DNA from: Terriglobia bacterium | GTDB taxonomy: Bacteria > Acidobacteriota > Terriglobia > Terriglobales > Acidobacteriaceae | DNA: 64,000 nt | Direction of reading: 5' to 3' | Assembly (NCBI GenBank): GCA_020073645.1 | Contig: JAIQET010000002.1 | Location: forward strand, 83,194-147,193 | Shown here: in pieces, positions 51,110 to 59,871 of the stretch | Numbering within the stretch: position 1 is the first letter of the stretch | Layout of the letters: each line of letters starts with the position of its first letter | Translations under genes and position numbers: made by a program | Notes under the pieces: generated by a model | Seen by the model: the letters and a program-made list of their open reading frames with translations, nothing else | What the model was told of the DNA's origin: nothing | Databases searched by the model: none

Positions 51110-52633
51110 ATGGGTACGAATCGTAGGGACTTCATCAGGTATGTCGTAATGGGATCAATCGCCGCCGGCTGTCCGGTGGAACTTTCCCTCGCCGCGCCAG
51201 CCGACAACAAGCCTGTGGTTGACGGCGAAGACAACCGCATCTGCCACCAGGTGCGAGATGGCAAGGTCTTCACCCGCCCCCCGGTTTCCGCGCACCACGA
51301 CGTAGTCATCGTCGGCGGCGGTGTCAGCGGACTCACGGCCGCTTATCTCCTCCGTCACCACGACTTTCTGCTTCTGGAGAAAGAACCGCACTTGGGCGGC
51401 AACGCCTACCTCATGGACTACAACGGCACACCGTATGCCACGGGAGCGGCTTTCATTTGGAGCGGCGACTCTGCCTATCCCTTTGCCAAGGAGATTGGTC
51501 TGGAACCGCTTCCCATCAACGACTGGGATGGAACCATCATCAACGGCGAGTTCATCCCTGACACCTGGGGAGACGGACTCGACAAGCTTCCCTATCCTGC
51601 CCCAGTGCGCGAGAGCTTCAAGAAATTCAAGAAGGAAATGCTGGCCATCAAACTGGAGAGACGCGCTCGGGAACTTTTTGCCGTCCCCTTCTCCGACTTC
51701 ATGAAGGGGTACGCCGACGAGGTCGAACTTTGGTGGGACACGTACGGCCCTTCCAACTGGGGCGCCACCAGTGAGGAGACTGCGGCCGCAGTGGGAATCG
51801 GAGAGTTGCAGGGCTTCGCCGGCGACAAACGTGAGGACGTTCGCTACACCTGGCCGGGGGGAAATGGCGCTATCACCAAGCGCCTGGGCGAGATTCTACA
51901 GGCCAAATCCGCTGACCGCCTGCAGACCGGGGCCACGACTGTGGCCGTGGTCTCGGGCAAAACCGACGTGCAGGTCACTTACATGCAGGGTGCTGAACTG
52001 AAGACAGTCGTAGCCAAGGCGGTCATCATGGCGACTCCCAAGTTCATTACCCGCCGCATCGTCGAGGGCTTGCCCGACAAGCAGAGCGAAGCCATGCACC
52101 AGATCCGCTACATCCCGTATCCGGTCGTGAACCTCATCTTCGACAAGTCTGTCTATAACAAGGGATACGACACCTGGTGTCCGGGCAACCGCTTCACCGA
52201 CTTTGTGGTGGCCGACTGGGTGGTGCGCAATCAGCCCGGCTACCAGCAGAAATACAACATCCTCAGCTACTACACGCCCATGCGCGAGGATGACCGAGGC
52301 TACCTGCTCACCGAACTGAGCACGCGCAAGGTCGCGCAGAATGTGTTGCACGACTTTCAGAAGCTGTTCCCTGGGTCAAATGTCGATCCCGTGGAAGTAC
52401 ACATCTACCGCCGCGGACACCCTCTTTACATGTCCACGCCCAAGCTATTCACGGAGGTGCAACCCCTGGTGCGCGAGCCGCTGGATCGCATCTTCTTTGC
52501 CAATACCGACTGCGAGGGCCCGGAGTCCACCACCAGCGGCGCCATCAGCGCAGCCCAGCGCGCGGCAAGAGAGGTGGAGCATCGTTTGGCGGGCAAACCC
52601 GCGCCCAAGGAAACTGCGGTGGTGGCTGGATAG
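51110..52633 (+). CDS. Tat-exported FAD-dependent amine oxidase
   Basis: A 507-residue flavoprotein. The N-terminus MGTNRRDFIRYVVMGSIAAG carries a twin-arginine motif, so the folded protein with its FAD is probably exported. The dinucleotide motif VVIVGGGVSGLTAAYLL is followed by LLLEKEPHLGGNAY, and a C-terminal FAD motif lies in RIFFANTDCEGPESTTSGAI, as in the amine oxidase family. It may oxidise polyamines to aminoaldehydes plus H2O2, or act with another acceptor. It is the last gene of the right arm, after potC. Confidence 0.78.
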   Translation: MGTNRRDFIRYVVMGSIAAGCPVELSLAAPADNKPVVDGEDNRICHQVRDGKVFTRPPVSAHHDVVIVGGGVSGLTAAYLLRHHDFLLLEKEPHLGGNAYLMDYNGTPYATGAAFIWSGDSAYPFAKEIGLEPLPINDWDGTIINGEFIPDTWGDGLDKLPYPAPVRESFKKFKKEMLAIKLERRARELFAVPFSDFMKGYADEVELWWDTYGPSNWGATSEETAAAVGIGELQGFAGDKREDVRYTWPGGNGAITKRLGEILQAKSADRLQTGATTVAVVSGKTDVQVTYMQGAELKTVVAKAVIMATPKFITRRIVEGLPDKQSEAMHQIRYIPYPVVNLIFDKSVYNKGYDTWCPGNRFTDFVVADWVVRNQPGYQQKYNILSYYTPMREDDRGYLLTELSTRKVAQNVLHDFQKLFPGSNVDPVEVHIYRRGHPLYMSTPKLFTEVQPLVREPLDRIFFANTDCEGPESTTSGAISAAQRAAREVEHRLAGKPAPKETAVVAG

Positions 52634-52694
52634 AGTCTGACCTGGGTAGCAAGTCCAACCTTATCCTGTCGCATCGGAGACCGCCTGGGAGAAT

Positions 52695-52782
52695 CAGCCG
52701 CGAAGCGGCGTAAGAATAAAGCCCACGGCGCAAGCCGTGGGTAAACCGGCGGCATTGACCAAGCCCCGAAGGGGCGAAAGAA
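52695..52782. repeat. Three-hairpin intergenic repeat
   Basis: Three GC-rich hairpins follow one another: GCCGC-GAA-GCGGC, CCCACGGC-GCAA-GCCGTGGG and GCCCC-GAA-GGGGC, separated by short A-rich linkers. Together they look like one composite repeat. The rest of the 52634-52944 gap shows no gene; the typA ribosome site is at its end. Confidence 0.65.
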
Positions 52783-52944
52783 CCGTTCGCACCCAACCTC
52801 CACAAAAGCCTTCTTCCGACCCGCGCCAAGTCGAGCCTTAGTAACCGAAAGCTCCCTGCCCCGCGCTCGCCTCCGATTCAGTGCCGCCCGACCCCACCGC
52901 ATAGTAAAGTGATAGAGAGACAACCCTGAAAGGAATCAAGGATT

Positions 52945-54771
<1,827 letters not shown>

Positions 54772-54799
54772 GTTGCGCGGTTTTGGACAGTCCCGCCCT

Positions 54800-55258
54800 T
54801 CAAGGCTGAGCACTCTGCATCGGCACCTCGTGCACGAACACGTTCTGCCACTTCCCCTCGCGTTTTACCCAGATGCTGGCGACGGCTGTCTTGCCAGAGA
54901 TGTCCTTGCCATCCTCGGTGCCTTCGACCCGGATCGGATAGAACACCACGAACACGTCCGGGGTAACCTGCAGCGTCCGCAACTCTGCGAGCGGCTCGTA
55001 GTGCTTGAGGATGGTGAGCGGCACATAGCGCTCTTCCTCTGCCAGGTTGGTGACCGAATCCCCATCCGACGACAGATAATCCGGAGTCGAGAGTCTCTTG
55101 ATGGTGGCCAGGTCCTGCTTCTTCCACGCTTCCCAGGTTTGCATCTCCAGGGCCTTGATCTCGGCGGCGTCATCCTGCTTGCCGCCGGCGATCGCGACTA
55201 CCGCTGCGCCCGCGACTATGACCGCGGCGAACACCAACCACGGCAAACGTTTTCTCAT
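54800..55258 (-). CDS. Exported NTF2-like (SnoaL/DUF4440-type) protein
   Basis: A 152-residue product with an N-terminal hydrophobic segment (WLVFAAVIVAGAAVVAIAGG) and an NTF2-like fold: MQTWEAWKKQDLATIKRLST, DYLSSDGDSVTNLAEEERYV and TAVASIWVKREGKWQNVFVHEV. Such folds occur in many small binding proteins and enzymes; none can be assigned. AGGAAAGAC precedes the ATG at 55258. It is convergent with typA. Confidence 0.7.
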   Translation of the reverse strand: MRKRLPWLVFAAVIVAGAAVVAIAGGKQDDAAEIKALEMQTWEAWKKQDLATIKRLSTPDYLSSDGDSVTNLAEEERYVPLTILKHYEPLAELRTLQVTPDVFVVFYPIRVEGTEDGKDISGKTAVASIWVKREGKWQNVFVHEVPMQSAQP

Positions 55259-55374
55259 GTCTTTCCTCCCCAAAATGGCCGCCATTGTACCTTAAGGGAG
55301 GCTGGGGCTGGACAGGCGAATGCTCGCAACGTAGCTGATATCGTAGCTGTATACTTCTCGATAGCAGATCCCTC

Positions 55375-55587
55375 ATGCCCAATCCCGCCCCAGACCACCT
55401 TCGAATGTACCTCGTCCCCTGCAGCTGCGGCACCACCTTCGCTGTCGCCGAGGACTACGATCACCAGGGTACCGCGTGGAACCGGTACCTGAAGTGTCCC
55501 AACTGCGGCAAGCGCCACGATCCCAAGAACCGCCTCTTGCAGATCGGCTATCACCCGGAAGGCTACTGGAAGGTGGACGAGTGCTAG
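55375..55587 (+). CDS. Small zinc-ribbon protein
   Basis: The 70-residue protein has two Cys pairs, VPCSCGTTF and LKCPNCGKRHD, at a spacing fitting one zinc site. The rest is polar and has a C-terminal GYHPEGYWKVDEC. A -10-like TATACT lies 23 nt before the ATG. No homologue is known to me; a nucleic acid- or protein-binding role is possible. Confidence 0.65.
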   Translation: MPNPAPDHLRMYLVPCSCGTTFAVAEDYDHQGTAWNRYLKCPNCGKRHDPKNRLLQIGYHPEGYWKVDEC

Positions 55588-55742
55588 CCTGCCTCTCGCT
55601 GGATTCCCTTCCCAAAACCCACTGACCTGCTATACTTTCCCCGCATTTGACTGTTCGCCAGCTCCGGCTTTCAAGGATGGCCAACCAGCCCCTCCCCGCC
55701 GAAGTCAGCCACACTCAGATAGCTCACTCAGAGGCAATTCGC

Positions 55743-56060
55743 TTGAAGAACATTTTTGTTGGAAACCTCGACTTCAACACCTCCGAAGACGAACTGCGTC
55801 AGATGTTCGCGGCGTACGGGCAGGTGGACCGCGTCAGCATCATGACCGACCGGGAGACCGGGCGCTCGCGCGGTTTCGGTTTTGTGGAGATGGCCAATGC
55901 CGAAGACGGAGAGAAGGCCATCGCCGCCCTCAACGGCACTCAAGTCGGAGGACGCACGCTGAACGTGAACGAGGCACGGCCCAAGGTGGAGCGTGGTGGC
56001 GGAGGCGGCAGGGACCGCGGCGGCCGTGGCGGAGGCGGTGGTGGCCGCAACCGCTGGTAA
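55743..56060 (+). CDS. RRM-type RNA-binding protein
   Basis: A 105-residue protein with one RNA recognition motif: RNP2 IFVGNL near the start and RNP1 RGFGFVEM near residue 46. The Gly/Arg-rich tail (GGGGGRDRGGRGGGGGGRNR) is like that of cold-inducible bacterial RRM proteins. The TTG at 55743 is preferred because GAGG lies 8 nt upstream, giving the usual MKNIFVGNL start. The longer frame adds a non-conserved leader. Confidence 0.88.
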   Translation: MKNIFVGNLDFNTSEDELRQMFAAYGQVDRVSIMTDRETGRSRGFGFVEMANAEDGEKAIAALNGTQVGGRTLNVNEARPKVERGGGGGRDRGGRGGGGGGRNRW

Positions 56061-56354
56061 GCAGCGTCCGACCTCACCTCAGTGCTCTGCTTTCGGCTCC
56101 TCGCACCCGTAAGATACTGCCCGTGATCGGTGGACGGTCTATTCCAGCCTCTGCGATCGGCAGCGATCCTTGGACGGCAGGCCCAACCGGCGAACCACGC
56201 CGGAAGGGCCAAGTCTGGCCGTAGATCAGCCAGCCCTTGCTTCATGCGTATCCTCTTTTTTCTCCGGTCTCAGTGTCTTGGTGGATGTCTCGGCTCTTGC
56301 GAGGTGCGCCCAATTGATGGTCGAAAGCTCTGGATGTACACTTGAGATCGGCGC

Positions 56355-56431
56355 GCGCCCGTAGCTCAGCTGGATAGAGCGATTGCCTCCGGAGCAATAG
56401 GTCGGGAGTTCGAATCTCTCCGGGCGCGCCA
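56355..56431 (+). tRNA. tRNA-Arg (anticodon CCG)
   Basis: The 77-nt cloverleaf has acceptor GCGCCCG/CGGGCGC, D-arm GCTC...GAGC, anticodon stem ATTGC/GCAAT with loop CTCCGGA, T-arm GGGAG TTCGAAT CTCTC, discriminator G and an encoded CCA. The anticodon is CCG, reading CGG arginine codons. The preceding 56061-56354 gap shows no convincing gene. Confidence 0.95.
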
Positions 56432-56561
56432 GTTCCTTCTTCTGGTCTGCCCCCCGATGCGGGGATCCCTGTTTACGTGCGCTGATTCCCGCAAGCGCCG
56501 GAAAGAAAACCTGGGGACGCTTCCCGCGAACCGCCCCCATGTCCTGATCGTCAACTGCAGA

Positions 56562-57542
56562 TTACGGGGTCAACTCCCACGTGTCCGCGAGAATCGCCGA
56601 GCCAGCCTGGCCACCGAAGATCACGATATGGCCGATCGCCGGATCGTAGGTCATCCCGTACCCCTCGCGGCCCGAGGGTGATTGCGCCGGAGACAGTTGC
56701 TTCCATGCCTTCCCGGTCCACGCCCAGGTGTCATTAAGCTCGGGTCCACCTTCTCCGCCCCCGAAGACAATCACTACCTTCAATCGCGCATCGTAGGCGC
56801 CAGGGGAACCGTAGCGGCTAGGCGGCTGCACCGAGGGGTTCTGTTGAGTCCAATTGCCTCCGTCAAAGGTCCAAGTGTTGTACGGGTTCACGTCGCCCAC
56901 CCCGTCGAACAGCACGGTAGTCTTCGTGGCATCGTCGGTGGCTGCCACGGCGCTCGAGCGCGCGGTCGCTGAAGTTGTCGTCTTCACCCGCTTCCAGGTC
57001 GTCCCGGTCCAACTAAACGTGTTCAACTGAAACAAGTTCCCGTCGAATCCGCCGTATTCGTCCGCGTGACCGTTTGCTGGATCCGTGAAAAGCATGGGGC
57101 TCGAGGACGCCTTGGGTGAAGTCGTGGGATGCGCCTGCGTCCACGTCAAAGTGGATCCATCAAACGTCCAAGTGTCGCCCAGATGTTGGGAACCGTTGAA
57201 CCCCCCGAACAGCACCACCTGCCGCGTCACTCGGTCAAAGGCCATGCCGGAGACGGACCGGGCCGGCGGCGCGGTCGGCGTGTTGACCTTGCTCCATGTC
57301 GTGCCATCGAACGTCCAGGTGTCGTTCAGATACCCGCCATTGAAACCACCGAAGAGCACGACTTTCTGGCTGACCGGGTCGTAGGCCATCGCCGGGTACG
57401 ATCTGCCGGGAGGCGATGTGCCAGGAGTCAGCTTCATCCAATTGACGGTCGGCACATCCGCCGCGGAGGCGGACATGGAAATAAATGCGAGCACCGCGAG
57501 CGCGACCAGCCCGCCGCACAGTAAACGATGTTTTCTTACCAT
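56562..57542 (-). CDS. Secreted kelch-repeat protein
   Basis: The 326-residue product has a signal peptide (LLCGGLVALAVLAFISMSAS then AADV) and about five or six kelch-type repeats with the pattern D-x-V-x-x-x-V-V-L-F-G-G-x-x-x-x-x-x-x-D-T-W-x-F/W: YDPVSQKVVLFGGFNGGYLN, FDRVTRQVVLFGGFNGSQHL, ARLKVVIVFGGGEGGPELND and YDPAIGHIVIFGGQAGSAIL. These form a beta-propeller, as in galactose oxidase. No catalytic residues are evident. GGGGG lies about 10 nt before the ATG. Confidence 0.85.
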   Translation of the reverse strand: MVRKHRLLCGGLVALAVLAFISMSASAADVPTVNWMKLTPGTSPPGRSYPAMAYDPVSQKVVLFGGFNGGYLNDTWTFDGTTWSKVNTPTAPPARSVSGMAFDRVTRQVVLFGGFNGSQHLGDTWTFDGSTLTWTQAHPTTSPKASSSPMLFTDPANGHADEYGGFDGNLFQLNTFSWTGTTWKRVKTTTSATARSSAVAATDDATKTTVLFDGVGDVNPYNTWTFDGGNWTQQNPSVQPPSRYGSPGAYDARLKVVIVFGGGEGGPELNDTWAWTGKAWKQLSPAQSPSGREGYGMTYDPAIGHIVIFGGQAGSAILADTWELTP

Positions 57543-57654
57543 TTGAACAACCCCCTCTGGGAGAAAATAACCGAGGAGAAATTATCACACGGCGCTCGGT
57601 GAAAGTAGAGTCGGACGGCCGCAGAATTTCGTCTCGTATGCGGCAACAATAACA

Positions 57655-57668
57655 ACAACAATTGTTGT
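57655..57668. promoter_or_regulatory. Palindrome in the kelch/membrane-protein divergent region
   Basis: ACAACAATTGTTGT is a perfect 14-bp palindrome between two divergent genes. It lies about 30 nt upstream of a -10-like TAGAAT (57700-57705), which ends 9 nt before the plus-strand ATG. It may be an operator. Confidence 0.35.
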
Positions 57669-57714
57669 GAGGGCAAAGGCGGCTCGGCGTCGAACAGTTT
57701 AGAATCTTGCGGTC

Positions 57715-58311
57715 ATGGACAAGTTCCAGGTGTGGGCACAGCCCTGGTGGGTCAACTTGCTGCTGGCGGTTCCGTTTCTCATCTATCTGCTCTGGCGGCG
57801 CAGAGGCCTCGCGCTCACCGCCGCACAGCTCGCTCTCGCTACACTTTTCGGCGCCGCTTTCGGTTTCGTCGAGGCTGCGGTGGTGGTCTATCTCCGCGCC
57901 GCACTTGGTTTGCTGCCCGGCTACAAAGGCACACTCGCCGATGTGGCCCGCATGTCGGCCAGCGTCTACCAGCAAGCTGAGTCCGTCGAACTCCCGCAGA
58001 GCCTGCTCACCGTCGAGTTGTTTCGGGAAGCCGCCACCATCGTGATGTTGATCACTGTTGCATTGCTGGCCGCGCCGAGAATCCGCGAGCGCTGGGCAAT
58101 CTTCCTGTGGGCATTCGCTGTCTGGGACATGGCCTACTATGCGGGTCTTTGGGCGACTGTAAGGTGGCCGGCCTCGCTGAAGGACCTGGACGTGCTGTTC
58201 CTCATCCCCGTGCCCTGGTTGTCCCAGGTATGGTTTCCAATCCTCGTAAGTCTGCTGACTCTACTCGCCGTCGCTCTCGCGCGGAACGGAAGCCAGCGCC
58301 CCATCCCGTAG
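57715..58311 (+). CDS. Conserved membrane protein, function unknown
   Basis: The 198-residue product has five or so hydrophobic helices: VNLLLAVPFLIYLLW, AAQLALATLFGAAFGFVEAA, ATIVMLITVALLAAPRI, WAIFLWAFAVWDMAYYAGLW and VWFPILVSLLTLLAVALA. WD and W-rich interface residues are frequent. No family is recognised. No Shine-Dalgarno sequence is present and TAGAAT lies 9 nt upstream, so the transcript may be leaderless. Its TAG stop falls in a GTAGCGCCGG repeat. Confidence 0.65.
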   Translation: MDKFQVWAQPWWVNLLLAVPFLIYLLWRRRGLALTAAQLALATLFGAAFGFVEAAVVVYLRAALGLLPGYKGTLADVARMSASVYQQAESVELPQSLLTVELFREAATIVMLITVALLAAPRIRERWAIFLWAFAVWDMAYYAGLWATVRWPASLKDLDVLFLIPVPWLSQVWFPILVSLLTLLAVALARNGSQRPIP

Positions 58312-58320
58312 CGCCGGCAC
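58308..58320. repeat. Partial GTAGCGCCGG repeat overlapping a stop codon
   Basis: The sequence gtagcgccggcac supplies the TAG stop of the membrane protein. Only the left half of the palindrome is recognisable. Confidence 0.5.
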
Positions 58321-58405
58321 GAAAGCTAGCTTCTCCGGATTACCTTTGTGATCTTCAACTCCTGACTACCAATGGGTAAGCTACAGGGTGAGCGCAGGAG
58401 TATCC

Positions 58406-58741
58406 ATGCCCCGACGGATCGCAGTTGCGCTTCTCGCCCTCGCAATGCTTGGCGTCTTTCCCTCGCCTGTTTCCGGCCAGCAAAACGACCCGACCACCGG
58501 GCGCAAGGCCATCGTCAAGGTAAGGCCGGAATATCCCGAACTCGCGCGCCGGCTGAATATTTCTGGCACCGTCAAAGTCGGAGTCGTCATCGCGCCCGAT
58601 GGCAGGGTCAAGTCAACCAAGGTCATCGGGGGCAACCCTGTCTTCGTCGTGGCGGCTGAAAATGCGGTCCGCAAGTGGAAGTACACGCCAGCCTCGGGGG
58701 AAAGCCAGGAACTGGTCGAACTGAAATTCGAAGCTCGCTAG
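58406..58741 (+). CDS. Exported TonB C-terminal-domain protein
   Basis: A 111-residue protein made of a signal peptide (RIAVALLALAMLGVFPSPVS) and one TonB C-terminal domain: VRPEYPELARRLNISGTVKV, VVIAPDGRVKSTKVIGGNPV and VRKWKYTPASGESQELVELK. Unlike the receiver-TonB proteins it has no linker and no membrane anchor after processing, so it could be a free periplasmic TonB-box binder or modulator. GGAG lies before the ATG at 58406. It precedes the PilZ gene. Confidence 0.8.
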   Translation: MPRRIAVALLALAMLGVFPSPVSGQQNDPTTGRKAIVKVRPEYPELARRLNISGTVKVGVVIAPDGRVKSTKVIGGNPVFVVAAENAVRKWKYTPASGESQELVELKFEAR

Positions 58742-58751
58742 CCAACGCATA

Positions 58752-58786
58752 GGTAACCAGCGCGTAGGTTACCAACGACAGTAACC
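58752..58786. promoter_or_regulatory. Cluster of GGTAACC/GGTTACC sites upstream of the PilZ gene
   Basis: GGTAACC (58752), GGTTACC (58767) and AGTAACC (58780) lie 15 and 13 bp apart. The first two form a perfect inverted repeat with an 8-bp spacer. A fourth related word (GGTTACA) is at 58847. These are candidate operators. Confidence 0.4.
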
Positions 58787-58869
58787 ATAGTCATCTTGTT
58801 CCCAGCGCCGCCTTCGTTCACCCTGATCTGTGTCCCTTTTGACTAAGGTTACAGGGTCGGTTCGAATCT

Positions 58870-59535
58870 ATGAGTAGCCCCAAAACCTCTCCAGCCATCG
58901 GTGCGGATTGGACCCAGCTGCTGACCGATCCCGACCTGGTGCGCCATCTCGGAAAGCTGCTGCAAATCTACCGCGATGCCCCAGCGGACAAGCGCGACCA
59001 GGCCCTCCGCGATGCTTTGCGGGAGATCAAGAGTGGCGCAGCAAGAACGGTGGAAGCCGCCGCTGCCACACCAGAGCCTGCTCCGGCTGTGCAGCCCGTT
59101 TCCACTACGCCAGAATCTTCGCCGCCCTTCGAACCTGATATTTTCACTCCCTCCTGGGGGCAGGATCGCCGCCGCTACCCGCGCATGAAATGCTTCGTCG
59201 CGGTCGAGGTGCGCCTCGCTGGTTCGTCAAGCCCGATCTGGGGCAATCTGTCCAACACCAGTCTGGGCGGGTGCTTCGTGGAAACCGCTTCTCCCGTTCC
59301 CACCGGCGTCAATGTGGAACTCGGCCTCTGGGTCGCGAACGGAAAAATCTGGGTCAAAGGCATCATCCTGAACGGCATCGTCACCAAGAGTAATCCCTGC
59401 TTCGGAGTGCGTATCAAGTTTGGCCAACTGGAGCCTTCGGAACGCGAAAGCCTGCGGGAGTTCCTCAGGTTTGTCGAAGGCACCACCAAGGGCTACCAGA
59501 CCCAGCACGGATACCTCGCGCAAATGAAGCACTAG
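58870..59535 (+). CDS. PilZ-domain protein
   Basis: The 221-residue protein has an N-terminal helical and acidic region and a C-terminal PilZ domain with the c-di-GMP signature R-x3-R (RRRYPRMKC, near residue 98) and the D/N-x-S-x-x-G motif as NTSLGG. PilZ domains bind cyclic di-GMP and change the activity of their partner. Both motif parts are present, so binding is plausible. An extended Pro/Ala linker joins the two halves. No diguanylate cyclase is nearby. Confidence 0.82.
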   Translation: MSSPKTSPAIGADWTQLLTDPDLVRHLGKLLQIYRDAPADKRDQALRDALREIKSGAARTVEAAAATPEPAPAVQPVSTTPESSPPFEPDIFTPSWGQDRRRYPRMKCFVAVEVRLAGSSSPIWGNLSNTSLGGCFVETASPVPTGVNVELGLWVANGKIWVKGIILNGIVTKSNPCFGVRIKFGQLEPSERESLREFLRFVEGTTKGYQTQHGYLAQMKH

Positions 59536-59601
59536 TCGCTTCTTTTTCTCCAAGATAGTTCACCTCCACAGCAGACCGGCTTGCGTATCCGTCGCTGATG
59601 G

Positions 59602-59650
59602 CGTCACCCCGAACGCGGCGCATTTCAGCCGCGTGAGGGATCTGGCGCGC
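59602..59650. repeat. Dispersed repeat (GTCACCCCGAACG family)
   Basis: Cgtcaccccgaacgcggcgc and gcgtgagggatctgg resemble the GTCATTCCGAGCG elements at 32850 and 38984. It lies in the 336-bp gap upstream of tkt. No gene is visible in that gap; it holds the tkt leader. Confidence 0.45.
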
Positions 59651-59871
59651 GGTGGCAGAGCACTCGTGCGCGGCAGATAGCGTCACCCGTCGGGTTCTCT
59701 TGCCGCTGCGGCCTCTGCCGAATGCCGCACGAAACAATCTCTTTCCCACAACCCACGCCGCCCCAGAACTTGATAAACTGTCCGTTCCGAAGACGTGATT
59801 CTTCCGGCGATTCACCACCTGGGGACGGGGAGATTTTCAAATCCAGTAAGCCGTCGAATGGAGGCGCATTC

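Noticed and set aside
56130-56345. Plus-strand 71-codon frame before the tRNA
   Set aside because: There is no ribosome site, no family similarity and composition resembles non-coding DNA.
56226-56540. Minus-strand open frame with RPERFELPTYCSGGNRSIQL
   Set aside because: This is the antisense translation of tRNA-Arg(CCG), a well-known source of false proteins.
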